Assembly (NCBI RefSeq): GCF_030296775.1
Contig: NZ_AP027742.1
Coordinates: 744,001 to 808,000 of the forward strand
From: Claveliimonas bilis
Lineage (GTDB): Bacteria > Bacillota > Clostridia > Lachnospirales > Lachnospiraceae
Direction of reading: 5' to 3'
DNA: 64,000 nt
Position numbers and translations under genes: made by a program. Every line of letters starts with the position of its first letter. Positions within the stretch are counted from its first letter, which is position 1. Under the pieces are notes generated by a model. It was not told the DNA's origin and did not search any database. It saw nothing but the letters and a program-made list of their open reading frames with translations. Shown one piece after another: positions 16,244 to 24,630 of this stretch.

Positions 16244-17593
16244 ATGAATGAGACTTTTATGAAAGAAAGGCCGGTTCTGCCTTTGATTTTTTCCATGGCT
16301 CTCCCCATGGTCGTTTCTATGCTGGTAAATTCTCTTTATAATATTGTAGACAGTTTTTTTGTGGCGCAGATCAGTGAAGATGCGATGACTGCGCTGTCTC
16401 TTGTATTCCCTGTGCAGAATTTCATCAATGCGGTCGCCATCGGATTCGGGGTGGGGATCAATGCAGCCATTGCTTTTCATCTGGGAGCGCAGGATAAGGA
16501 AAAGGCGGACAGGGCGGGCACCAGAGGTATGCTTCTGGCCGGAGTGCACGGCGTGATCATGACTGTAGTGTGCATCGCGGCAATCCGTCCGTTCCTTCGG
16601 ATGTTTACCGAGGCAGAGCAGGTTGTGGAGCTTGGAGTCAGATATGCAGTCATCGCCTTTTCCTTTGCGGTGATTATTGCGGAAAGCCTGGCATTTGAAA
16701 AAATTTTTCAGGCAGTGGGAAGAATGAAAGTTACGATGCTCAGCCTTTTGTGCGGCTGCATTGCTAATATTATTCTGGATCCGATTTTAATCTTTGGTCT
16801 GGGCCCCTTCCCGGAGATGGGGATGGAAGGAGCGGCATTAGCTACAGGGATCGGTCAGGTTCTGCCACTGGCGATCTACATTGCAGTATATTTTATTTCG
16901 CCGATTCCGGTTAAAATCAGGAGAAGTGCCATGAAAGCTGATCGGAAGATAGACCGGCAGCTTTATACGGTAGGGATACCGGCAATCCTGAATATAGCAT
17001 TGCCTTCTTTGATGATTTCCGCATTAAATACGATTTTATCCGTCTATTCTCAGAGTTACATTGTCATTTTGGGCATTTACTATAAACTGCAGACCTTTCT
17101 TTATCTTCCGGCCAACGGGATCATTCAGGGAATGCGTCCGGTGATCGGTTATAATTACGGAGCCGGAGAGGGAGAAAGAGTGTCGAAGATTTACAAAGTT
17201 ACATTGGGAATGACGGCGGTGATCATGGCAGTGGGAATGGTAATCTGCCTTATGGTGCCGGAGGGGCTGATAGGAATGTTTACAGAAAACAGCCAGACTG
17301 TGGAAGCGGGCGGAAGGGCGCTGCGGATCATCAGCGCCGGTTTCGTCATTTCTGCTGTTTCTGTTACGTCTTCAGGAGCGCTGGAAGGTATTGGAAAAGG
17401 CATTCCGTCCCTTGTAATTTCTGTTTTCCGCTATGTGGCAGTTATTATTCCGGTAGCATTTCTCCTTAGCCGAAGTATGGGAGCGGACGGCGTGTGGCAT
17501 GCGTTCTGGATAACAGAAGTGCTCACAGCGGCAGCGGCTTTTACTGTTTTCCGTAAATCAGCAGCTGAAGTTTGTATTCCAGGAAGAAAGTGA
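16244..17593 (+). CDS. MATE family multidrug/Na+ exporter
   Basis: About 449 residues with 12 predicted transmembrane helices. The MATE N-terminus reads ERPVLPLIFSMALPMVVSMLV followed by LYNIVDSFFVAQISEDAMTALSLVFP. The two-fold repeat restarts at about residue 240 (GIPAILNIALPSLMISALNTIL) with NGIIQGMRPVIGYNYGAGE. These are standard NorM/DinF-like features for cation-coupled export of organic compounds. AGGAGAGG at 16231-16238 fits ATG 16244 (or 16241). The longer open frame from 16127 runs through a terminator hairpin and is rejected. Substrate unknown. Transcribed alone. Confidence 0.9.
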   Translation: MNETFMKERPVLPLIFSMALPMVVSMLVNSLYNIVDSFFVAQISEDAMTALSLVFPVQNFINAVAIGFGVGINAAIAFHLGAQDKEKADRAGTRGMLLAGVHGVIMTVVCIAAIRPFLRMFTEAEQVVELGVRYAVIAFSFAVIIAESLAFEKIFQAVGRMKVTMLSLLCGCIANIILDPILIFGLGPFPEMGMEGAALATGIGQVLPLAIYIAVYFISPIPVKIRRSAMKADRKIDRQLYTVGIPAILNIALPSLMISALNTILSVYSQSYIVILGIYYKLQTFLYLPANGIIQGMRPVIGYNYGAGEGERVSKIYKVTLGMTAVIMAVGMVICLMVPEGLIGMFTENSQTVEAGGRALRIISAGFVISAVSVTSSGALEGIGKGIPSLVISVFRYVAVIIPVAFLLSRSMGADGVWHAFWITEVLTAAAAFTVFRKSAAEVCIPGRK

Positions 17594-17682
17594 CAACAGC
17601 TTTTACGGTTTATTTTTCTTCCTGTACACTGTGGAAAATATCAGTTAAAATAAAATAAGTACAAAAAAAGGAGTGGTTCAAA

Positions 17683-18714
17683 ATGAGTCGATGGAACAAT
17701 GACTATAATCATGGGGCGCATCCGGCTGTTCTGGAGGCGTTTATAAAAACAAACCAGGAAAGCTATGGCGGGTATGGGCTGGACGAATGGTGCGAAAGGG
17801 CGGCAGAGAAGATCAAGACTCATCTGGGAAGTACTGACGCTGACATTCATTTTATGGTAGGAGGAACGCAGGTAAACTATACCGTTATTGCGGCAGCTCT
17901 TCGTCCCTATCAGGGAGTGATCAGTGCGGACAGCGGACATATCCACGTCCACGAGACAGGGGCGGTGGAGCATACAGGACACAAGATCCATGTTGTAAAA
18001 GGAGAAAACGGAAAGCTGTCGGCAGCGTCTGTTGAAGCAGAAGCGGAAAATTACAGGACAAGCGGAGTGAAGGAACATATTACACAGCCTAAGATGGTAT
18101 ATATTTCCTTCCCTACAGAGTACGGCACCCTTTATTCCAAAAAAGAGCTTGAGGAAATATCTGCTGTCTGCAGAAAGTACGGTCTGTATCTCATGATAGA
18201 TGGAGCGAGAATGGGTTACGGGCTTGGAGCCAAGGTAAATGACCTGAAGCTTTCTGATCTTGCGGCGCTTGCCGATGTCTTCTACATAGGGGGTACGAAA
18301 TGCGGAGCTATGATGGGAGAAGCAGTAGTTATTACAAACAATGAGCTCAAAGATAATTTCCGCAGCTATATGAAGCAGAACGGAGGAATGCTGGCAAAAG
18401 GCTGGACGCTGGGCCTGCAGTTCTATACGCTCTTTGAGAACGATCTGTATTTTGAAATTACAGGCCGGGCGGACAAGTACGCCATGGAGATCCGGGAAGC
18501 TTTTGAGAAAAAAGGGATTGATTTCTATATTGACAGTCCGACGAATCAGCAGTTTGTTCTGTTAAGTGAAGAGCAGATGAGGAAACTGGAGAAAAAGCAT
18601 ATTTTTGAATACCAGTTTCCGGAGGGGGACAGACACTGCGTGCGGTTTTGCACAAGCTGGAGTACAAAGCCGGAAGATGTAGAGGAACTGAAAGCAGATA
18701 TTCTGGCGCTGTAG
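17683..18714 (+). CDS. Threonine aldolase family PLP enzyme
   Basis: 343 residues of fold-type I, beta-eliminating lyase / low-specificity L-threonine aldolase family, which converts threonine or allo-threonine to glycine and acetaldehyde. The N-terminal NDYNHGAHPAVLEA corresponds to the family SDNxxxxHPxV motif. GGTQVNYTVI is at about 65-74, the cofactor Asp is in MIDGARMGYG (about 169-178), and the PLP lysine is Lys206 in GGTKCG. AAAAAGGAG lies 11 nt before ATG. YaaA follows 21 nt downstream in the same direction, suggesting cotranscription. Confidence 0.88.
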   Translation: MSRWNNDYNHGAHPAVLEAFIKTNQESYGGYGLDEWCERAAEKIKTHLGSTDADIHFMVGGTQVNYTVIAAALRPYQGVISADSGHIHVHETGAVEHTGHKIHVVKGENGKLSAASVEAEAENYRTSGVKEHITQPKMVYISFPTEYGTLYSKKELEEISAVCRKYGLYLMIDGARMGYGLGAKVNDLKLSDLAALADVFYIGGTKCGAMMGEAVVITNNELKDNFRSYMKQNGGMLAKGWTLGLQFYTLFENDLYFEITGRADKYAMEIREAFEKKGIDFYIDSPTNQQFVLLSEEQMRKLEKKHIFEYQFPEGDRHCVRFCTSWSTKPEDVEELKADILAL

Positions 18715-18735
18715 ACAAAAGAAGAGAGGACTGAT

Positions 18736-19476
18736 ATGAAGATTATAATTTCTCCGGCGAAGAAAATGAATACAAATCCGGACCTTGCAGAGTTTCATGA
18801 TCTCCCGGCATTTATCGAGGATGCCGGGAGCATTCTTGAATGGGTGAGATCCCTCACCTATGAGGAAGCAAAGAAACTGTGGAAGTGCAATGATAAAATT
18901 GCATCATTGAACTACGATAGAATGAAACATATGGATCTGAAGAAAAACCTGACTCCTGCTGTCCTTTCCTATGAAGGAATCCAGTATCAGTATATGGCTC
19001 CGGCAGTTTTCGAAGAAAACGCCATGCAGTATATACAGGACCACCTTAGGATACTGTCCGGATTTTATGGAGTACTTTGCCCCTTTGACGGTGTGACGCC
19101 ATACCGACTTGAGATGCAGGCGGCGGCAAAAGTGGAGGGAACAGAAAATCTCTATGAGTTCTGGAATAATAAGCTGTACAGAGAGGTTATGGATGAGGAC
19201 AGGACGATCCTGAATCTTGCCTCGAAGGAATATTCCCGGTGTATTGAAGTATACCTTCGCCCCGGTGACAGATTTCTCACCTGTGTGTTCGGGGAATGGA
19301 ACGACGGAAAAGTGAAACAGAAAGGAACCCTTGCCAAGATGGCCAGAGGAGAGATGGTACGCTATATGGCAGAACACAATATTTCAGATCTGAAGGAAAT
19401 CCGCTGGTTTGACAGGCTGGGATATAAGTTCAGTGAAGAGCTGTCCACGGAAGAGCAATACATATTTCTGAAATAA
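18736..19476 (+). CDS. yaaA: Peroxide stress protein YaaA
   Basis: 246 residues starting with the family hallmark MKIIISPAKKMN. It also contains ALNYDRM-like LNYDRMKHMDL, the central GVLxPFDGVTPYRLEM block (about 114-129) and the end RWFDRLGYKFSEE. YaaA proteins lower free intracellular iron under peroxide stress in E. coli and have a DNA-binding fold. Full length for the family. GAAGAGAGG precedes the ATG. Confidence 0.93.
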   Translation: MKIIISPAKKMNTNPDLAEFHDLPAFIEDAGSILEWVRSLTYEEAKKLWKCNDKIASLNYDRMKHMDLKKNLTPAVLSYEGIQYQYMAPAVFEENAMQYIQDHLRILSGFYGVLCPFDGVTPYRLEMQAAAKVEGTENLYEFWNNKLYREVMDEDRTILNLASKEYSRCIEVYLRPGDRFLTCVFGEWNDGKVKQKGTLAKMARGEMVRYMAEHNISDLKEIRWFDRLGYKFSEELSTEEQYIFLK

Positions 19477-19621
19477 GAGACATAGCTTTTGGGGACTCGG
19501 GTACAAAAAGAAAAAACAAACTTGTGTTCGCGTGTGCGGTATGGTAAAGTAAAACACAGTAAAAGAAACGGATGGCGCCGGTTATGGAGGTTGCCGACGA
19601 AAAAGTTACAGGAGTGCAGGC

Positions 19622-20482
19622 ATGAGGAAAAAAGCAGAGCAAAAGACAGATATGAGTAAAGTAATAAACAGGCTTTTTGAGGGGGACTGTCTGGAATATA
19701 TGGAGAAGATCCCTGACGGGAGCGTGGATATGATCCTGTGTGATCTTCCTTACGGGATGACACAGAATCAGTGGGACTGCTATATTCCTCTTGAGGAACT
19801 CTGGAAGCAGTACAAACGGGTCATCAAGCAGAACGGGGCGATCGTGCTCACTTCAAACGGTGTATTTACAGCAAAGCTGATCTTAAGCCAGCCTGGTATT
19901 TTCAAATATAAATGGGTGTGGGAGAAGTCAAAGCCCACCAATTTTTTAAATGCAAAAAAACAGCCTCTGCGCAAGTACGAGGATGTCTGTGTCTTTTATA
20001 AAAAGCAGCCGACTTATCATCCGCAGATGACGCCCGGCGAACCTTATGACAAAGGGGTGAGAAAGGATCAGCTGTGCGGAAATTACGGAGACTTTGATCC
20101 GGTCCATGTGGCAAGCAAAGGGGAGAGGTATCCTACAGATATTATTTATATAAAAACGGCAGAAAGTGAAGGTGCAGTTTACCATCCTACCCAGAAACCG
20201 GTAGAGCTTGGCAGATATATGGTTCGGACCTACACCAATCCGGGGGATGTCGTACTGGACAATACGTTCGGCAGCGGTTCTTTCCTTGTGGCGGCTCTGA
20301 TGGAGGGCCGGAATTTTATTGGAATAGAGAAAAATGAGAATGTAGCTCTCTTTAAGAGAGAAGAAATAGACTATATCGAGGTGGCAAAAAAAAGGCTGAA
20401 GGAAGCGTGGGACGGCCTGGATAAAAAAAGCAGGAAACATATAGAAGTGGAGAATCTGATCAAAGAGTTCGAAGAAAGGTAA
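19622..20482 (+). CDS. DNA methyltransferase, beta class (N6-A/N4-C)
   Basis: 286 residues. Catalytic motif IV is DLPYG (about 41-45), followed by the type TQNQWDCYIPLEELWKQY. The AdoMet-binding FGSGS motif lies near residue 216 (DNTFGSGSFLVAA), so the motif order IV-to-I marks the beta class. HPTQKPVEL is the conserved segment before motif I. It methylates adenine N6 (or cytosine N4) in duplex DNA. An alternative start is ATG 19652 (MSKVINRLFEGD). It lies 8 nt before the type IIG-like gene and probably protects a half-site or the second strand of its target. DLPYG instead of DPPY is a common variant in phage-type enzymes. Confidence 0.9.
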   Translation: MRKKAEQKTDMSKVINRLFEGDCLEYMEKIPDGSVDMILCDLPYGMTQNQWDCYIPLEELWKQYKRVIKQNGAIVLTSNGVFTAKLILSQPGIFKYKWVWEKSKPTNFLNAKKQPLRKYEDVCVFYKKQPTYHPQMTPGEPYDKGVRKDQLCGNYGDFDPVHVASKGERYPTDIIYIKTAESEGAVYHPTQKPVELGRYMVRTYTNPGDVVLDNTFGSGSFLVAALMEGRNFIGIEKNENVALFKREEIDYIEVAKKRLKEAWDGLDKKSRKHIEVENLIKEFEER

Positions 20483-20490
20483 GTGATGCC

Positions 20491-23241
20491 ATGGGAACAG
20501 TTGTAAGGCGCAATGAAAGAAGCTGGGCAATTGAGATTATCTCCCAGATCAACGGAATGCTGAAGAGGCTCAATATCCGCATCCGCAAGGCAGGCGGAGA
20601 AAGCACGCTGTCTGTCAATAAAAAAAGTATGTTCCCTGATGTGCTTCTGTACGCTGATGAGGCACAGATGAAGATCCTACAGGGCTGGGAGCTGAAAATG
20701 CCGGATGTACTTATTACAGATGAAGCGTTTATCAAAGATGCGGCCCGAAAGGCGGAAGCGCTTGGCCTTAACAGTTTCGTACTCTGGAATTTTACCTACG
20801 GGAAACTTTATACACGAGATGAAGATGGAGAATTTACGGAAAAAAAGACCTGGGATGCCACAAGTTATATCCGGACAAGGGAGGATGTCTACACTTTCCG
20901 GCAGGAATGGCTTTTCGTGCTGGAGGAGATCATCCTGACGGTAAACGAGTACCTTGTAAGCGGGGATATTTCGGCGGTATCCATTACAGAAGTCCTTTCC
21001 GATAATCTGATCACCCGTCTGATCCGGAGAAACAAAGCCATGACGGCGGAGTATATGGAGGACAGCGCCCGGCGCGATATGAAGATGGAAGTTCAGCTGA
21101 AGCTGTGGTGGAACGCCTTCCGGGAAGAGTATGACAACGATGAGAAGGATATGTACCAGGCGTATGCCAAGACAGTCCTTCTGAACTGGGCAAACCGTAT
21201 TCTCTTTGCCAATCTGATCCGGCGGTATCACAACTGTGCTGATCTGATCGGCAGTATCGACGAGACTTCTGTTCCGGAGGAAGGAAATGCGATTATTCGA
21301 AGCATTACGGAGCAGGGAGATTTTTATAATGTATTCCGCCAGATGGAATACAATGACCGGATTCCGGAGGATACATGGATCGATCTTGTGGACTATAATC
21401 AGTTTCTTTACACCAACCGGATCGAGCGCATTGACCAGAGCGTCCTTCAGAACGTGCTGGAGCACACGGTCCATGTGGCAAAAAGGGAGATAAGAGGACA
21501 GTATGCAACTCCTTATTCATTGGCGGATCTTCTGTGTCAGATCACGGTGCGTAACTGGATGGCGCCGTGCGCCGATCTGTGCGCGGGGACGGGAACCATT
21601 GCAAAAGCTGTCATTCAAAATAAACTGAAAAGGAATCCTGATCCGAAAGTAGCGCTGGATACTACATGGATTTCGGATAAATATGCCTATCCGCTGCAGA
21701 TTGCCAATATAGCCCTCACCAGCATTGAAATGCTGGATACGCCCATTAATCTGTTTCAGAAAAATGTATTTGAACTTAAGACAGGCGATGATGTCGTGCT
21801 GAAAAGTCCGACGGACGGGTCTGACATTATAAGGCAGCTCCCTCCTTTTCATGCGGTTGTGTCGAACCTGCCTTTTGTAAAATACAATAAGCGTGCGCTG
21901 GATGAAGAGGAATATATTCAGAAGATACGGCAGTCCGTGTGGAATCATACAGGGATCACCTTTACGTCAGGAAAGGAAGATCTGTATATTTATATGCCCT
22001 TCCAGTTGTATGGACTTCTGGAGCAAAACGGGCGTCTGGGAATTATTTTATCTAATTCCTGGCTGGGGACAGACGTAGGAAACCGGTTTTTTCACGCGCT
22101 GCTCCATTATTACCATATGGAAACAGTGGTGCTTAGCAACAGCGGAAAGTGGTTTGAAAATGCAGAGGTAGTCGCCACGATGGTTGTGCTGCAAAAGAAA
22201 GAGATCGCGCCGCCTTCTTCTGATGAGAGGATCCGCTTCTGTCTTCTTAACAGGGAGGTCCGAAAGCTTAGCGCGGAAGAGATGGAAACGGTTGTGGCAA
22301 GTATTGTTGTAGGGCGTGAACTGGAAAAGAATCTTCTGAGTATGACAGAATACGGTCTGGAAGAGATCGAGATGATCCAGAGCAGCGGGATTACCTTAAA
22401 CGCTCTGTTCCATCAGCTGACATGGCTTGGAGAACTCCGCAGGCATCTGATCCCGGTAAAAGAACTTCTGGAAGTGAAAAGAGGAGAGCGCCGGGGATGG
22501 AATGACCTGTTTTATCCGAAAGATATTGAGAAAGTGGAAGAAGAATACCGAAGACCGGTATTGAAAAGGCCGGCTTCTTTAAAGTCTTATATGGCATATG
22601 CAGATACCGGGGCCTTTTGCTGTCACAGGTCCAAAGAAGAGTTAAGGCAGATGGGGCACAGTGGAGCTCTCAAGTGGATAGAAAAATTTGAAAATATCAG
22701 AAACGGCACAGGAAAGCTGCTTCCTGATGCACTGAAGCGGCCCGGCGGGTTCTGGTATGAAATGGAAGATGATACGAAGGCGGAGTTTGTAACAGCTCTT
22801 AATCCGGATAAAAGGCTGTTTGTAGCCAGGTTCCCGGAGGAAACCTTCGTGGACCAGCGTTTTACAAGGATGATCCGCCGAAGGGAAGGGGTGTCGGCAG
22901 ATCTGATCCATGCCCTGCTGAATTCGGTGTACGGTATGTTTGCCATAGAGGCGATCGGATTCGGCAGAGGACTTGGTGTGCTGGATGCAAGCAGCACAAG
23001 GCTGAAACAGATGTATATGATAGATCCGGCGGATATAAGCGCGGAAGACGAGAAGGAGATCATCCGGCTTTTTGAGCGGATCCGTGACAGAGATGTGCTG
23101 GATACAAAAGAAGAGCTGCAGGACCCCGGACGCAGGGAATTTGACAGGAAGGTACTGGAGTCCATCGGATGCGGACATCTCTATGACAAGATCAGAGAGT
23201 CCCTTTTGTCCATGCAGAGAACCCGTCATACAGTGTTGTAA
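20491..23241 (+). CDS. Type IIG-like fused restriction nuclease / N6-adenine methyltransferase
   Basis: 916 residues. N-terminus: PD at 49-50 (MFPDVLLY) and ELK at 67-69 (GWELKMP) form a PD-(D/E)xK nuclease signature in one ~90-residue domain. A helical linker leads to a gamma-class methyltransferase: GQYATP, motif I DLCAGTGTIAKA at about 361-372, motif IV NLPF at about 459-462 (VVSNLPFVKY). The rest (about 640-880) resembles a target-recognition domain, with VKRGERRGWNDLFYP near its start as in Eco57I-like enzymes. A single chain can thus recognise, methylate and cut. Motif IV has Leu for the first Pro of NPPF, which may lower or alter activity. It follows the beta-class methyltransferase gene closely, and the HAD-ATL gene follows 17 nt downstream. 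Confidence 0.85.
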   Translation: MGTVVRRNERSWAIEIISQINGMLKRLNIRIRKAGGESTLSVNKKSMFPDVLLYADEAQMKILQGWELKMPDVLITDEAFIKDAARKAEALGLNSFVLWNFTYGKLYTRDEDGEFTEKKTWDATSYIRTREDVYTFRQEWLFVLEEIILTVNEYLVSGDISAVSITEVLSDNLITRLIRRNKAMTAEYMEDSARRDMKMEVQLKLWWNAFREEYDNDEKDMYQAYAKTVLLNWANRILFANLIRRYHNCADLIGSIDETSVPEEGNAIIRSITEQGDFYNVFRQMEYNDRIPEDTWIDLVDYNQFLYTNRIERIDQSVLQNVLEHTVHVAKREIRGQYATPYSLADLLCQITVRNWMAPCADLCAGTGTIAKAVIQNKLKRNPDPKVALDTTWISDKYAYPLQIANIALTSIEMLDTPINLFQKNVFELKTGDDVVLKSPTDGSDIIRQLPPFHAVVSNLPFVKYNKRALDEEEYIQKIRQSVWNHTGITFTSGKEDLYIYMPFQLYGLLEQNGRLGIILSNSWLGTDVGNRFFHALLHYYHMETVVLSNSGKWFENAEVVATMVVLQKKEIAPPSSDERIRFCLLNREVRKLSAEEMETVVASIVVGRELEKNLLSMTEYGLEEIEMIQSSGITLNALFHQLTWLGELRRHLIPVKELLEVKRGERRGWNDLFYPKDIEKVEEEYRRPVLKRPASLKSYMAYADTGAFCCHRSKEELRQMGHSGALKWIEKFENIRNGTGKLLPDALKRPGGFWYEMEDDTKAEFVTALNPDKRLFVARFPEETFVDQRFTRMIRRREGVSADLIHALLNSVYGMFAIEAIGFGRGLGVLDASSTRLKQMYMIDPADISAEDEKEIIRLFERIRDRDVLDTKEELQDPGRREFDRKVLESIGCGHLYDKIRESLLSMQRTRHTVL

Positions 23242-23258
23242 AGAGGTATGAAAGCAAG

Positions 23259-24452
23259 ATGAAGATAAAGTGTATTGCCCTTGATCTGGACGGTACGGTT
23301 CTGGATGGAAGGGGCGAGCTAAGTCAGGGGAATAAAGAGGCGCTGGAAGAGGCAGCGGCCCGGGGAATAGAGGTCGTCGTCGCAAGCGGCAGGTCCCTTC
23401 ATTCTCTTCCGGAAGAGATCACGGCGCTTTTGCAGATCCGATATGCAATCACATCCAATGGCGCTGCCGTTTATGATCTGAAGACAGGGGAATGTCTTAA
23501 GAAATGCTATTTGACGCCGGAGTCTGTGGAAAGGATCCTTCGCTGTACGGAAGGGGAGCCGGTTGTGTTTGAGGCATTTATCGATGGGAAGCCCTATGCA
23601 CAGAGAGAATACACGGAAGAGCCGATGCGCTTCGGCGCTTCCAGCCATGCAGTTTCTTATATACAGAGGACACGGATCCCTGTGGAGGATATGCGGGCGT
23701 TTTTAAAAGAGCATGAAACCAAGCTGGAGAGTATTGATATTGTTGTCCGGGAAAAGGCCCTGAAACATCAAATGTGGAAAATGCTGGAGGAGAAGGTGGA
23801 AAATGTGTATATTACTTCGTCCGTTCCTCAGCTTCTTGAGATTTCCCACCTGGATTCCGGAAAGGAGAAGGCGGCCGGCTTTCTCCTGGAATATCTGGGC
23901 CTTAAAAGAGAGGAGCTTGCCGCTTTTGGAGACGGGGATAACGACAGTGCTCTCCTGGAATTTGCCGGTGTTGGAATTGCCATGGCAAATGCTTCCGAAA
24001 CATGCCGGGAAAAGGCGGACCGGCTTACGTTGTCTAATGATGAGGATGGAGTGGCGGTGGGAATCCGCAGAATTTTTTCTTCTGGTTTTGATTTTTATGA
24101 AAGAGCCGGGATTGTCTGCAGAAGTATCCCTTATGGAAAAGCAGCGACTTATGGCCAGATCGCTCTCCTTTGCGGGAAGCCGGGAAACGCCCGGCAGGTT
24201 GGTTATGCCCTGAACAAAGGCAGGCTGGGGGAGGATATTCCGGCTCACCGGGTAGTAAACAGCAAAGGGATACTAAGCGGTGCGGCGGCTTTTGATACTT
24301 TTGACATGCAGAAGATGCTTCTTCAGGGAGAAGGAGTAAAAGTCGAAAGAACAGAAGACGGCTGGAAGATCGATCTGAAAAAGTACGGCTGGAAAACGAC
24401 GCTGGAGGATGCAAAGCGGTTTCGGCAGATATTTGAGGAGAAGGGAATCTGA
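23259..24452 (+). CDS. HAD-IIB (Cof-type) phosphatase fused to alkyltransferase-like (ATL) domain
   Basis: 397 residues. The first ~268 are a Cof-type HAD phosphatase: DLDGTV (about 9-14), ASGR, and GDGDNDSALLEFAGVGIAMANA, the Mg-binding motif IV. After a short linker, residues about 277-397 match the C-terminal DNA-binding fold of O6-alkylguanine transferases (IPYGKAATYGQIA, GNARQVGYAL, PAHRVVNSKGILSG). The acceptor motif PCHRV is PAHRV (328-332), so Cys is replaced by Ala. That is the hallmark of non-enzymatic ATL proteins that flag O6-alkylguanine for nucleotide excision repair. There is no stop or restart signal between the two parts. Its position behind the restriction-modification genes is suggestive, but no functional link is shown. 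Confidence 0.85.
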   Translation: MKIKCIALDLDGTVLDGRGELSQGNKEALEEAAARGIEVVVASGRSLHSLPEEITALLQIRYAITSNGAAVYDLKTGECLKKCYLTPESVERILRCTEGEPVVFEAFIDGKPYAQREYTEEPMRFGASSHAVSYIQRTRIPVEDMRAFLKEHETKLESIDIVVREKALKHQMWKMLEEKVENVYITSSVPQLLEISHLDSGKEKAAGFLLEYLGLKREELAAFGDGDNDSALLEFAGVGIAMANASETCREKADRLTLSNDEDGVAVGIRRIFSSGFDFYERAGIVCRSIPYGKAATYGQIALLCGKPGNARQVGYALNKGRLGEDIPAHRVVNSKGILSGAAAFDTFDMQKMLLQGEGVKVERTEDGWKIDLKKYGWKTTLEDAKRFRQIFEEKGI

Positions 24453-24475
24453 TTTGAGAAAATCAGATTTTTTTC
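24446..24475 (+). terminator. Terminator after the DNA-modification block
   Basis: AATCTGATTT pairs with AAATCAGATT around a 3-4 nt loop, followed by TTTTTT. It overlaps the stop codon of the HAD-ATL gene and ends the transcript that began at the methyltransferase genes. Confidence 0.85.
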
Positions 24476-24630
24476 TTGCATTTAAAAGGGAAATATGTTA
24501 ACTTATTAGTCACAGAAAGCAGTTCTGCTGTTCTAAATGATCATTTTTATTTTCAGTCAGGCGTTTCGCCAAATGATACCAGATGTGAGAGAAATTTTGA
24601 GACAGGATCTTAGAAAAAGGAGGAAAGATA

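Noticed and set aside
19742-19756. DLPYG as a damaged catalytic motif of the beta-class methyltransferase
   Set aside because: This variant is frequent in phage-type DNA methyltransferases, so it is not by itself a sign of inactivity.
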